Assembly: GCA_003170135.1 (NCBI GenBank)
Contig: PMZR01000053.1
Span: forward strand, 62,001-126,000
DNA length: 64,000 nucleotides
DNA from: Acidobacteriota bacterium
GTDB lineage: Bacteria > Acidobacteriota > Vicinamibacteria > Vicinamibacterales > Fen-181
Reading direction: 5' to 3'
Made by a program: the position numbers and the translations under genes. Numbering within the stretch: the first letter of the stretch is position 1; each line of letters starts with the position of its first letter. Positions 26,082 to 35,313 of this stretch are shown here, one piece after another. Below the pieces are notes generated by a model that had not been told where the DNA came from, made no database searches, and saw only the letters and a program-made list of their open reading frames with translations.

Positions 26082-29000
26082 TCAGGCGCGCCGCAGCGCC
26101 AGCGGCCGCGCCGGATCGGTGACCGCGCCGATCTTCGACGCGTAGCTCGTGTGCTGTTCGATGTCCTGGTCCGTGACGAGGTGCACGTCGAGCAGGCCGT
26201 CGCTCTTGTAGCCCGTGCGCAGGAAGTTCATCTCGCCGAGGCAGCGGCTCCAGCCCTCGAGCCACAGTTCGAGATCGTGGCGAGTCTGCGTGCCCTCATC
26301 CACGTGAACCAGCAAATCGATATCGCTCGCCGGGCCGGCCGTCGCGTTCTTCGTACTGCCGAACACGTAGATCGCCTTGATGCCGAACCGCGCCGGGTCC
26401 ACCTCGGTCGCGATCCGCTCGGCCATCCGCAGCCGCCATCGCCAGTGATCCTCGGGCGCCTGTTCGGTGTCCCTGCGCCGCTCGGCGATCTGCGTCGCCG
26501 AGGGCGGCCCGATGAAGCCCATCGCTTCGTCCAGATCCGCGTTCATCACTACGCGCAGCACCTGGCCGGCCGTCTGGCGCGGCACGTCCACCACGCGGAC
26601 GACGTCGGCGAGGTGGGCGAACTCGGGCAGGATGTCGCACAGAATGCTGGGCGACTGGGCCAGGAACGCCTCGTTGAAGACCACGCCCGGCTCACCCGGG
26701 TAGAGCGGCAGGTAGCGGATGCCTGACTCGACCAGATCCTGGAAGAAATGCGTGCCGAAGGACAGGTCGGGCGAGTAGAGCCCGCGCCGGGTGGCGATCT
26801 CCATGAGCACCGCGGCGTTGCTGATGTCCGAGTAGGTGACGCTCACGCCGAGCTTGATATCGCCGCGGCTGCCCCAGCGGCCGGGTCCCATCAACACGAA
26901 CTGCCGCTTGGGCAGCAGCTTGTTCAGCTTTCCGACCGCGCGGCCCACGTCGCGCAGTGTCGTGAGTTCCGAGATTTCGTTGTAGGCGTCCGGGTCGACG
27001 TAGACCAGGTGCGTGATGTCCGGCACCTTGCCGTTCGACACGTAGCGCTTGGCCGTGAAGACGACGCGTTCGGGCGGAATGTCGCGCGGAATGGCGGACG
27101 CGGTCGCGTCGATCGAGTAGCTCTGCGGGCGGCACTGCAGCAGGTAGAAGTCCTTGCCGTCGGAGGCGAACTCGATGTCCACGGGGACCCCGAGCTTCTC
27201 GCGCAGCAGCTTGAGCAGCGCGCGCATCTGCGTGATGAACGGCGTGTGGCTGATGAGGCCTTCGAAGGTGACGACCGCGCCACCCTGCGCGGGGTGCCAT
27301 CCGAAGGGGGTCGGCCGGTGGATGCCGTCCTCGTCGCACACCGACACCGTCTGGGTGAGCAGCGGCATCTGGTCGCCGAATTCCTGCAGCAGGTCGGCGA
27401 TCTCGATGGTTTCGAACCGTCCGGCCTCCATGTTGATGACGTCGATCTTCTTCGGCGCGTAGCGCACGATCTCGTCCTGCGTGACGTTGACACGAAGCCC
27501 CGGCTGGCCCGGCGCGATGAGCACGGAGTAATCGTCGCTCACGCGATCGACGGCGCGCGTGCCGAGGCCGGGCACAAGCCGCACCAGGCCGTCCTCCCGC
27601 TTGATGCGTGGCGACCAGCGGAACTCGTTGTTGCTGAAGGCCACGCCGGCGAACGCGGGGAAGTAGTACCGCCCGACGCGCGTCCCCACGACCTCCTGGA
27701 TCAGGATCCCCATTTCCTCGTGAAGGTCGAGCAGGCCGCGCTCGGCGCGGTATTCGATCGGGTCGGGGCTGAACAGCGACGCGTAGACTTCGGCAATCGC
27801 GTCCAGCAGGGCATTCAGCCGCTCGGTCTTCGTGCCGCAGTTGGCGAGGAACAGGCTCTTGTACTTGCCCGAGAACGCCGCCCCCGCCCGGTCCTCGAGC
27901 AGGCTCGAGCTGCGGACAATCAAGGGGCGGTCCTCGAAGTCGTCCAGGGCGAGCGACAGGCCTTTCATGACCTCCGGCGAGAAGTGCGAGTTCTTGAACA
28001 CGTGCACGATATGGGGATATTCGCGCCGGATCTCGTCGACCTCCAGGTACTTCCGGTTGTAGACGTCCTCCAGCTGGTTGTACTCGACGAAATCCATCAG
28101 TCCGTCGGAGGTGAGGTACCACGTCCGGGGCACCTTGACCGGGCTGAGCGCGTCGGCGTACTCGTCGGACCGCTTCACGATGTGCGACGCGAGAAACAGA
28201 CCGGAACTCTTGCCGCCCAGCTTGCCATGGCTGTTTGGCGGGCTGACCAGGCGGTGCGCCAGGTCGTGGAAGTCCCGCATCGCGATGTAGTTCTTCGCGG
28301 TGTTGATGAACTCGAGATCGTCGGTGAAGAACCGGCGCACGAGTGACACGCGCAGCGTCATCAGGATCGAACGGGAGATCTCATCGTCGCCGACGCCGAG
28401 CTGGTCGTAACGTTCGAGCGCATCGACGATGGCGGCAAGCGAGGTGCACTGGTTCTCGACCGCCTTGATGAGGAACCCCGCCTTGTCGTCCTTGATCCAC
28501 TTCTCGATGCACGACAGGATTTCGGGTTCGCTCAAGTGCTCGGCCGCCATGCGGAACGGTTCCGCGGCGCCCTCCCGCGCGAAATCGGCGTTGCGTCGTT
28601 CGAGCGGCCGGTTGTCGGCGAGCTGGTCCTCTTCGGCGTCCTTGTCGCTGGCGAACTGCTGCAGCAGCAATTGCGCCTCCTCCACGCCGCTCCAGCACAG
28701 GTAGTTCACCATGCGCCGGCCGATCCGGTAGAGGAGCTGCGGGTCGGTCTTGCGCAGGAAGTCGACGACGAACTCCCATTCGTGCCGGCCGCTCGTCGAC
28801 AGTCCGTCGATGTCGGCGCGCCAGTTCTGGAAGGCTGCCTGCAGGCGGCGGTGCATGAGGAAGTGCGACAACCGCTCGGCCACCGTGTCGATCAGCTTTC
28901 GCTCCTCCTTCAGGAACGGCCCCTCGTCCGCGCGCGGCATCGGCTTGGCGTAATACACTTCGACGGTGCCGACCGTCTCGCTCTGCACGACGACCGGCGT

Positions 29001-29252
29001 CTGTTGCACCCACGGCGTCTTGACCGCCCGCGGCGGTTCGTACACGGTGTTGCCGAGGGTGATGCGCGCGAAGCAGGCGCCCGGAAACTGCCAGCCGGGT
29101 GGAATGATCTCGAGCAGGCTGCGGCAGACCTCGTCAATCGACACGTCCGGCCGGATCATCAGCTCGTGGACGCGATACAGGCAGTGCAGCTCTTTCGCGC
29201 GCTCCTGCAGTGCCTCGATAATCTTGCCGGCGGGACCTTCCGTGGGATTCAT
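26082..29252 (-). CDS. PEP/pyruvate-binding ATP-grasp protein fused to a nucleotidyltransferase domain
   Basis: A 1056-residue protein. Residues 1-140 resemble a GAF-type sensor with a helical lead (VCRSLLEIIPPGWQFPGAC). Residues 145-330 are helical and unassigned. The PPDK_N ATP-grasp starts near residue 344 (KLGGKSSGLFLASHIV) and continues through LIVRSSSLLEDRAGAAFSGK (444-463). The shared block FVLMGPGRWGSRGDIKLGV and FGTHFFQDL follows. The last 95 residues are a minimal nucleotidyltransferase: VFGS at 963-966, DID at 977-979 and a third acidic residue near D1022, the metal-binding triad of the family. No phosphohistidine domain is seen. Start ATG at 29252; upstream lies a heptad array, then the third paralogue reading in the same direction. 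Confidence 0.82.
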   Translation of the reverse strand: MNPTEGPAGKIIEALQERAKELHCLYRVHELMIRPDVSIDEVCRSLLEIIPPGWQFPGACFARITLGNTVYEPPRAVKTPWVQQTPVVVQSETVGTVEVYYAKPMPRADEGPFLKEERKLIDTVAERLSHFLMHRRLQAAFQNWRADIDGLSTSGRHEWEFVVDFLRKTDPQLLYRIGRRMVNYLCWSGVEEAQLLLQQFASDKDAEEDQLADNRPLERRNADFAREGAAEPFRMAAEHLSEPEILSCIEKWIKDDKAGFLIKAVENQCTSLAAIVDALERYDQLGVGDDEISRSILMTLRVSLVRRFFTDDLEFINTAKNYIAMRDFHDLAHRLVSPPNSHGKLGGKSSGLFLASHIVKRSDEYADALSPVKVPRTWYLTSDGLMDFVEYNQLEDVYNRKYLEVDEIRREYPHIVHVFKNSHFSPEVMKGLSLALDDFEDRPLIVRSSSLLEDRAGAAFSGKYKSLFLANCGTKTERLNALLDAIAEVYASLFSPDPIEYRAERGLLDLHEEMGILIQEVVGTRVGRYYFPAFAGVAFSNNEFRWSPRIKREDGLVRLVPGLGTRAVDRVSDDYSVLIAPGQPGLRVNVTQDEIVRYAPKKIDVINMEAGRFETIEIADLLQEFGDQMPLLTQTVSVCDEDGIHRPTPFGWHPAQGGAVVTFEGLISHTPFITQMRALLKLLREKLGVPVDIEFASDGKDFYLLQCRPQSYSIDATASAIPRDIPPERVVFTAKRYVSNGKVPDITHLVYVDPDAYNEISELTTLRDVGRAVGKLNKLLPKRQFVLMGPGRWGSRGDIKLGVSVTYSDISNAAVLMEIATRRGLYSPDLSFGTHFFQDLVESGIRYLPLYPGEPGVVFNEAFLAQSPSILCDILPEFAHLADVVRVVDVPRQTAGQVLRVVMNADLDEAMGFIGPPSATQIAERRRDTEQAPEDHWRWRLRMAERIATEVDPARFGIKAIYVFGSTKNATAGPASDIDLLVHVDEGTQTRHDLELWLEGWSRCLGEMNFLRTGYKSDGLLDVHLVTDQDIEQHTSYASKIGAVTDPARPLALRRA

Positions 29253-29266
29253 GATGATACTTATCT

Positions 29267-29301
29267 GTCCGGAGTCCGGAGTCCGGACTCCGAAGTCCGA
29301 C
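29267..29301. repeat. Heptanucleotide array, GTCCGGA family
   Basis: Five units (GTCCGGA three times, CTCCGAA, GTCCGAC) sit between two tandem minus-strand genes, directly upstream of the start at 29252. Each unit holds the palindrome TCCGGA. Confidence 0.82.
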
Positions 29302-29302
29302 G

Positions 29303-31072
29303 TCACGATTGGCCGTTGAGCACAACCCCCCGGCCGCTGCGGCCGTCCACCTTGACGAGGAGCGGCGCCGCCACGCGCACCCAGCGCACGAAGTCGGTCT
29401 CGGCGACCACCGGCTGCGTCGCCAGCCAGTCGAAGTCGATCGCGTACCGGCCGCTGTGGCGCACCGAGAAGTAGCTGACCTGGAAGCTCGAGAGGTTGTG
29501 GAAGAAGTGCGAGCCCTGGCTCAGGTCCACGTTCATCGACGGCAGCGTCGCCTCCACGATCGCGGCCGCCCCGTTGATCTGGGACCATTCGACCGGCACG
29601 CCCAGCCACGGGTCCGAGCTGCCCCAGCGCCCGAACCCGATGAGCAGGTACGGCCGTTTCTCGTCCACCAGCGTGGCGTTCAGCTGCGCGAGTTCCTGGG
29701 CAATCAGCCGCGTGTGCGCCGCCTCGAAGCGGTCCGGCTTCACGTACACGATATCGCGGATCGTGTCGATCACGCCGTTGCCCATGACGGCCTCGGATGC
29801 GACCAGGGCGGCGTCGGACTCGAGCGCCTCGATCGGCACCTCGACCACGTGATCGGACACGGCCATCGGGCGGACCTGCAGGAACCCGAACCGCGCACGG
29901 ACGCCCTCAGGCGTCGGGGCGATCGTCATCGCGAATTCGATCTCGACCTTGGCGCCCACCGCCTCTTCGCACGCCTCGAGCAACGCCTTGACGACCGCGT
30001 TGAAGGGCACGTCGTCGAGGGCGAGCAGGGGAGCGAAGGTGATCGCCCACGCGCCGAGCGGCCGCGCGCCGATCGACATCCGGTCGGACTGCGCATCGTA
30101 GGTGGACGCGACGAAGTCGAGCGTGCCGTCCTGGGCGGCGTCGCTCAGCCCGGCCTGGACCAGGTATTCGGTTTCCGCGATCGGGTCGTAGGCGGGCGGC
30201 TTTCCCATGTTCACCGCCCAGAAGGTCGCCTGCGTCTGGTTCAGCATCGCGCGCGCCGACGCGAACGGCGGCGTGGCGTGCGGGAACGGCGGCGAGTACG
30301 TCCAGGCGAGCCCGCCGTCCACGATCGTCTTCCCGAGGCCGAGCGCAAGGTTGACGACGCCGTCTTCCGGCCTGGCGACTCCCGAGCGATAGAAGCTGTA
30401 CGAGCGCGCGACGCCGGCGACATCCGGGTAGAAACGGTCCCCGTGACGGCGTCCGACGACCTCCTGGACGATGACCGCCATCTTTTCCTCGGTGATGTCG
30501 CGCCCGGTCGCACGGCCGTAGTCCTTCGCGCTCCTCGAGAAGGTGGAGGCGTACACGTACTTGACCGCTTCGACCAGCTTCCGGAACCGCGTGTCCGCGT
30601 CCAGTTGATTGTTGGGAATCATCTTCGTCGCGTACACGCCGGCAAACGGCTGGTAGAGCGCATCTTCGAGCAGGCTGGACGACCGGATGGCGAGTGGCGT
30701 ATGCACCTGCTCGACCAGGGCGCGCAGATCGCCCAGCAGTTCGACCGGCAGCTGCGCCTGCTGGAAGGCGTGCGCGATCCGATCGTCCGTCGCGTCGCCC
30801 AACGCCACGGGGTAGAGCCGGTTGTTTGTCATGAACTCGTCGAATAGATCCGTCGTGATGACGGCGAGTGTGGGAATGACGACGGTCACCGGGGCGGACG
30901 GCGCCGGCGGGAACACCCGATCGAGCACGTGCTTGATGCGGAGCAGGCCGGACGCCTTGCCGCCGCACGCGCCTTCACCCATGCGCGTGAACGGCTCCGA
31001 CCCGGTGAAGAAGGCGCGGTCGAAGCGGGGAAGGGCGGCGTGGACGAGGGAAGATGTGCGCATGGTTGCCAT
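29303..31072 (-). CDS. PEP/pyruvate-binding (PPDK_N-type ATP-grasp) protein, short form
   Basis: A 589-residue paralogue of the proteins at 21904 and 26082 without an N-terminal sensor. The ATP-grasp begins near residue 30 (GEGACGGKASGLLRIKHVL) and includes PLAIRSSSLLEDALYQPFAGVY. The shared end holds YLLIGFGRWGSSDPWLGVPVEWSQ and LSQGSHFFHNLSSF. Like its paralogues it lacks the swivelling His domain and the PEP barrel. The ATG at 31072 or 31063 are both possible; upstream translation would enter seven perfect GGTCCCT repeats. It is divergent from the helical-repeat gene at 31305 and upstream of 26082 in the same direction, 50 bp apart, likely one operon. Confidence 0.82.
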   Translation of the reverse strand: MATMRTSSLVHAALPRFDRAFFTGSEPFTRMGEGACGGKASGLLRIKHVLDRVFPPAPSAPVTVVIPTLAVITTDLFDEFMTNNRLYPVALGDATDDRIAHAFQQAQLPVELLGDLRALVEQVHTPLAIRSSSLLEDALYQPFAGVYATKMIPNNQLDADTRFRKLVEAVKYVYASTFSRSAKDYGRATGRDITEEKMAVIVQEVVGRRHGDRFYPDVAGVARSYSFYRSGVARPEDGVVNLALGLGKTIVDGGLAWTYSPPFPHATPPFASARAMLNQTQATFWAVNMGKPPAYDPIAETEYLVQAGLSDAAQDGTLDFVASTYDAQSDRMSIGARPLGAWAITFAPLLALDDVPFNAVVKALLEACEEAVGAKVEIEFAMTIAPTPEGVRARFGFLQVRPMAVSDHVVEVPIEALESDAALVASEAVMGNGVIDTIRDIVYVKPDRFEAAHTRLIAQELAQLNATLVDEKRPYLLIGFGRWGSSDPWLGVPVEWSQINGAAAIVEATLPSMNVDLSQGSHFFHNLSSFQVSYFSVRHSGRYAIDFDWLATQPVVAETDFVRWVRVAAPLLVKVDGRSGRGVVLNGQS

Positions 31073-31153
31073 CGTGTCGCCGAGCCGACCGCCGGGCGGC
31101 GGCCCGGCGGCGTGTGAGGCACCTGATAGGTTACACGAACGCGGCGGCGAAGA

Positions 31154-31202
31154 GGTCCCTGGTCCCTGGTCCCTGGTCCCTGGTCCCTGGTCCCTGGTCC
31201 CT
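31154..31202. repeat. Seven perfect GGTCCCT heptads
   Basis: Seven identical copies of GGTCCCT in a row, then GGTGCGG, in the divergent spacer between two genes. It is the only array here with no variation between copies, so it is probably young or kept uniform by slippage. Confidence 0.92.
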
Positions 31203-31304
31203 GGTGCGGAAGGCGGCCCGGGACGCAAGACCCAGGCCCCAGATTGTGCGGATGATGTATCCTATGCGCGGTACATCGGCCATCACTCCGTTTGGAGGTG
31301 CGCC

Positions 31305-32132
31305 ATGGCACTGTTTGGCGGTTTCCAGGAGCGGCGGGAAAAGAAGGCGCTGGAGCGCTATCTGGCCGCGCCGAGCATCGACGCCACCGAGATCGAGGAA
31401 CTCAAGAAGGCCTGCCCGCAGGCCGCCGCGGTCCTGCACGACGTCGTGAAAGGTTCCTCCGACCGGGACAAGCGGTTTCGCGCGTTGCTGGGCCTGCAGT
31501 CGCTGGGCATCACGGCCGACATGGTGCCGTCGGTGCTCGAGGCGCTCAGTGACGACGACGAGTTTGTCCAGGAGGCGGCCGCGAAGATCCTCCGCGCGTA
31601 TGGCCAATACGCCGGCGCGATCGTCCCGACGCTCATCGCCATCTACGCGGGGCATCCGGAGCGGCGCGAGGTCGTGCTGCAAATTCTGACCGAGTACGGG
31701 GCGGAGGCGCGCGCGGCAGCGCCGGTCCTGGCCGAGGGCCTGCCCCAGCCGACCAGCGCTCTCGCCGTTGCGCGATGCCTGTCGCGCGTCGGCATCGAGG
31801 CCCTCGATCCGGTCGATCGGGGAATCGTCGCCATTCTCACCGATCGCCGGAACGCTGAAGACGTGAGCGGCCTCGGCCCTGCGCTGCAGGCGCGGCTCGA
31901 GGCGTTCCTGCTCTCGTGCGTTCCCTGGCGGTGCGTGGACGCGATCCCGGCGTGGAGGCGAATCCTCGAGGCGTACGCGGATCTCGGCGTGCGGCCGTCG
32001 GAGCCGGTGCTGCGCCTGCTGAACGAACTCACGCAGTACACCGACTGGAAGCTGCGGGGCGAGGTGGGCGCGCAGTTCCTGGAGATGTCGCGGGCGAAGG
32101 TGGTCGCCGAGAAGCTGGTCCAGCGCACCTGA
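31305..32132 (+). CDS. HEAT-like helical repeat protein of unknown function
   Basis: A 275-residue soluble, helix-rich protein. Repeated helix pairs such as RFRALLGLQSLGITADMVPSVLEALSDDDEFVQEAAAKILRAYG and the following PTLIAIYAGHPERREVVLQILTEYG fit HEAT/armadillo-like repeats, usually protein-binding scaffolds. GGAGG lies five bases before the ATG. It is divergent from the third PPDK_N-type gene and may share its control region. I do not recognise a named family. Confidence 0.7.
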   Translation: MALFGGFQERREKKALERYLAAPSIDATEIEELKKACPQAAAVLHDVVKGSSDRDKRFRALLGLQSLGITADMVPSVLEALSDDDEFVQEAAAKILRAYGQYAGAIVPTLIAIYAGHPERREVVLQILTEYGAEARAAAPVLAEGLPQPTSALAVARCLSRVGIEALDPVDRGIVAILTDRRNAEDVSGLGPALQARLEAFLLSCVPWRCVDAIPAWRRILEAYADLGVRPSEPVLRLLNELTQYTDWKLRGEVGAQFLEMSRAKVVAEKLVQRT

Positions 32133-32192
32133 CGGCGCAGCCGCGGCGCCGTACAGAACGAGGACCGGAGCGGCGCGCCCGCCTCCCCGGTC

Positions 32193-32256
32193 CTGCCGAC
32201 TGCCTGCTATCTACCGCTACTGTCTACTGCCTACTGTCTACTGTCTACTGTCTACT
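32193..32256. repeat. Heptanucleotide array, CTGTCTA family
   Basis: About nine units (CTGCCGA, CTGCCTG, CTATCTA, CTGTCTA, CTGCCTA, then CTGTCTA three times) between the convergent HEAT-like and glutamate dehydrogenase genes. It is the complement of the AGTAGAC family at 14037. Confidence 0.82.
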
Positions 32257-32260
32257 TCCC

Positions 32261-33547
32261 TTACACCCAGCCGCGATCCTTGCACGCCTTGGCGACGCGG
32301 CTGACGGCGACGACGTAGGCGGCATCGCGCATGTAGAGCTTCTGCCGGCGCGCGATCTCGCTGACGGCGATGAAGGCCGCCGTCATCTTCACGTCCAGCT
32401 TGCCGAGGACCTCGTCCTTTTCCCAGAAGTAGTTCATGTTGCCCTGCACCTGCTCGAAGTAGCTGCAGGTGACGCCGCCGGCGTTGGCGAGGAAGTCCGG
32501 GATGTTGAAGATGCCGCGCTCGGCCAGAACCTTGTCGGCCTCCGGCGTCGTCGGGCCGTTGGCGCCCTCGGCCAGCATCTTCACGCGCGGCTTGATCCGG
32601 CCCACGTTCTCGGCCGTCACCTGGTTTTCGAGCGCGCACGGCATCAGGATGTCGACATCCTGTTCGATCCAGGCCTCGGCCGGCAGCACCTCGTAGCCGA
32701 GGGGCCGCGCCTTCGCCTTGTCGATCCCGCCGAAGCGGTCGGCGATGCCGACCAGTTCGTCCGGGTCGACACCCGACAGGCGGCGGCACGTGTAGGAGAT
32801 CTGGTCTTCCTGGTCCCACGACGACACGGCGATCACCTTGCCACCCATCTGCTGGAACAACCGCACGGCGTACTGGGCGACGTTGCCGAAGCCCTGGACG
32901 CTGGCCGTCGTCTCGGAGGGCTTGAGGTTCATCTCCTTCAATGCCTCGCGCACGGTGAAGATCAGCCCATAGCCGGTCGCTTCGGTCCGTCCGAGCGAGC
33001 CGCCCAGGCCCACCGGCTTGCCGGTGATGAAGCCCGGTTCCTTGTGGCCGTGCATCGCTTCGATCTCGTCGAGCATCCAGACCATGTGCTGCGGGGACGT
33101 CATGACGTCCGGCGCCGGCACGTCGGTCGCGAAGCCGACGTTCTTCGCCATGGCGCGCGCCCACCCGCGGCAGATGGCTTCCTGCTCGCGCATACTGAGG
33201 TTGTGCGGGTCGCAGATGACGCCGCCCTTGCCGCCCCCGAGCGGAATATCCACGACGGCGCACTTCCAGGTCATCCAGGTGGCCAGCGCGCGCACGGTGT
33301 CGAGCGTTTCCTGCGGGTGGAAGCGGATGCCGCCCTTGCAGGGACCGCGCGCATCGTTGTGCTGCACGCGGAAGCCGCGGAAGATCTTCACGCACCCATC
33401 GTCCATCCGGACGGGAATCGCGAAGCTGAACTCCCGCATCGGGTAGCGCAGCAGGTCGCGCGTGGCCTTGTCCAGGTCGAGGACGTCGGCCACCCGATCG
33501 AACTGCGCCTGTGCCATGTCGAACGGGTTGAAGGCTTTGCTTGTCAC
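32261..33547 (-). CDS. Glutamate dehydrogenase, Glu/Leu/Phe/Val family (2)
   Basis: A 428-residue enzyme of the RocG/GudB-like clade. Marks: EFSFAIPVRMDDG, RGPCKGGIRFHPQ, the catalytic LGGGKGGVICDP, DVPAPDVMTSP, and the Rossmann loop VQGFGNVAQYAVRL. This clade usually serves glutamate breakdown with NAD, in contrast to gdhA; cofactor is inferred. The gene ends only five bases after the CTGTCTA array, and the next one upstream is another member of the same clade at about 60 percent similarity by eye. Confidence 0.93.
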   Translation of the reverse strand: MTSKAFNPFDMAQAQFDRVADVLDLDKATRDLLRYPMREFSFAIPVRMDDGCVKIFRGFRVQHNDARGPCKGGIRFHPQETLDTVRALATWMTWKCAVVDIPLGGGKGGVICDPHNLSMREQEAICRGWARAMAKNVGFATDVPAPDVMTSPQHMVWMLDEIEAMHGHKEPGFITGKPVGLGGSLGRTEATGYGLIFTVREALKEMNLKPSETTASVQGFGNVAQYAVRLFQQMGGKVIAVSSWDQEDQISYTCRRLSGVDPDELVGIADRFGGIDKAKARPLGYEVLPAEAWIEQDVDILMPCALENQVTAENVGRIKPRVKMLAEGANGPTTPEADKVLAERGIFNIPDFLANAGGVTCSYFEQVQGNMNYFWEKDEVLGKLDVKMTAAFIAVSEIARRQKLYMRDAAYVVAVSRVAKACKDRGWV

Positions 33548-33925
33548 GAGCGTCTCCCTCTCGAGTGATCGGGGGCATTAAGAGCAGAAAATGAGAACGG
33601 AACACGGGGCGCGAACGGGACGGGAGGCTTCCGGGCCGGGAGTGACACCTCAACTGCGCGGCGGGCGGTTGCATGCGCGCGAGGTGCCGGCAGGTGCGGG
33701 TCGAAGCGGACGAGCGACCATGTCCGGGTGGCCTGGCCAGCGATCTGGCGGTTCCTGTCGTGACTCGGCCCCAAGGCTCCTTTCAACCCCGTGATTTTAT
33801 CACCATCGGGCCCCTTGCGCGAGCCCCGCTGGCGCCAGATGGCGAACAATATTCAAATAAAGTGTCACAATTCCGAACATTCAATGGTCTTCCTCAGGCT
33901 CCCCGTTATCCGTTCAGCCGCGCCG
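33548..33925. other. Intergenic region between two glutamate dehydrogenase genes
   Basis: About 380 bp with no convincing gene. It contains an AT-rich island at about 33838-33895 (for example AACAATATTC and TAAAGTGTCAC), unusual for this GC-rich window and likely to hold the minus-strand promoter of the 32261 gene or the end of the 33926 transcript. No heptad array is present. Confidence 0.5.
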
Positions 33926-35191
33926 CTACGCGTACATGCCGCGCATCCGGGTCACCGTCGCCACGCGGTTGATCGCGACCATGTAGGCGGCGGTCCGCAT
34001 GTCCACCCGGTACTGCAATGCCGTCCGCAACGTCGCCTCGAAGGCCTCGCACATCTTCGCTTCGAGCCGCTCGTTGACTTCGCGCTCGGACCAGAAGTAG
34101 CCGTGGCGATCCTGCACCCACTCGAAGTACGAGACCGTGACGCCGCCGCCGTTGGCGAGGATGTCGGGGATGACCAGCACGTTTCGATCGTGGAGCAGCT
34201 TGTTCGCGTCCGGCGTGGTCGGACCGTTCGCGCCTTCGACGACGAGCCTGGCGCGGATGAGGCCGACGTTGTCCACGGTAATCTGGTTCTCGAGCGCGGC
34301 CGGAATCAGGACGTCCACGTCCAGCGCCCAGAACTCGTCGTTCGTGATCGGGTCGCCGCCGGGGAAGCCGGCGACGGTGTGCTCCGGATTGACGCGCACG
34401 TACTCGACGAGCTTCGGGATGTCGAGCCCGGCCGCGTTGTGCACGCCCCCCTTCCAGTCGACGACGGCGACGATGGTCGCGCCCTCGCGCGCGATGAGCT
34501 CGGCCGAGATCGACCCCACGTTGCCGAATCCCTGCACGGCCACGGTGGCGTGCGCCAGGTCGCGGCCGAGGTGCTTCAGCGCCTCGCGCGTGACGATCAT
34601 CACGCCCCGCCCGGTCGCCTCGCGGCGGCCGAGTGAGCCGCCCAGTTCGAGCGGCTTCCCGGTGACGATGCCGGTCGTCGTGTGCCCCACGTGCATGCTG
34701 TAGGTGTCCATCACCCACGCCATCACCTGCTCGTTCGTATTCACGTCCGGCGCGGGGATGTCCTTCTCGGGGCCGATGGCGTCGATGATCTCCGCGACGT
34801 AGCGGCGCGTCAGCGCCTCGAGCTCGCGGCGCGACAACCGCGTCGGATCGCAGGTGACGCCGCCCTTGCCGCCGCCGAACGGGATGTTGGCGAGCGCGCA
34901 CTTCCACGTCATCCACGCGGCCAGCGCGGTCACCTCGTCGAGCGTGACGCCGGGATGGTAGCGGATGCCGCCCTTGGCCGGCCCCAGCGCCAGGTTGTAC
35001 TGCACGCGGTAGCCGGTGAACACCTGGATCTCGCCGCTGTCCATCAGCACCGGGCACGACACCGTGATCTGCCGCTTCGGATGGCTGAGGATGTTCCAGA
35101 TCCCCCGCTCGAGACCGAGCACCGTAGCCGCGCGGTTGAACTCTTCGAGCGCCGAACCGAAAATGCCGCCTTCGATGCCGAGGACCGCCAT
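33926..35191 (-). CDS. Glutamate dehydrogenase, Glu/Leu/Phe/Val family (3)
   Basis: A 421-residue paralogue of the 32261 gene. It shows ALGPAKGGIRYHPGVT, the catalytic FGGGKGGVTCDP, DIPAPDVNTNEQVM, LGGSLGRREATGRG and the nucleotide loop VQGFGNVGSISAELI. AAGGAG stands seven bases before the ATG at 35191, which decides this start over one eight codons earlier. Its close relation to gene 2 suggests an old duplication, perhaps allowing formation of mixed hexamers as described for some archaeal and bacterial members. The acyl-CoA mutase gene is divergent from it. Confidence 0.93.
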   Translation of the reverse strand: MAVLGIEGGIFGSALEEFNRAATVLGLERGIWNILSHPKRQITVSCPVLMDSGEIQVFTGYRVQYNLALGPAKGGIRYHPGVTLDEVTALAAWMTWKCALANIPFGGGKGGVTCDPTRLSRRELEALTRRYVAEIIDAIGPEKDIPAPDVNTNEQVMAWVMDTYSMHVGHTTTGIVTGKPLELGGSLGRREATGRGVMIVTREALKHLGRDLAHATVAVQGFGNVGSISAELIAREGATIVAVVDWKGGVHNAAGLDIPKLVEYVRVNPEHTVAGFPGGDPITNDEFWALDVDVLIPAALENQITVDNVGLIRARLVVEGANGPTTPDANKLLHDRNVLVIPDILANGGGVTVSYFEWVQDRHGYFWSEREVNERLEAKMCEAFEATLRTALQYRVDMRTAAYMVAINRVATVTRMRGMYA

Positions 35192-35299
35192 AGATGCTCC
35201 TTTGTGAGACCTCACCTGAGCCTAGTGACAAGCCTCCGCGCAAGTCAAGACGCCTGAGTTGTCGCGAGCGGCGGGCAGGGTGCGCCGGGAGCGGTCAGC

Positions 35300-35305
35300 T
35301 ATAAT
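35300..35305 (+). promoter_or_regulatory. Perfect TATAAT close to the mutase start
   Basis: TATAAT ends eight bases before the ATG at 35314, so transcription would begin at or next to the start codon. No -35 match at 16-18 bp. Confidence 0.45.
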
Positions 35306-35313
35306 AGAACGAT

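Noticed and set aside
29253-29609. N-terminal extension of the ATP-grasp-nucleotidyltransferase protein to 29609
   Set aside because: It would read the heptad array and the antisense of the neighbouring paralogue; ATG 29252 gives a clean start.
31073-31228. N-terminal extension of the short ATP-grasp protein to 31228
   Set aside because: The extra residues (GTRDQGPGTRDQGPG) are translated GGTCCCT repeats.
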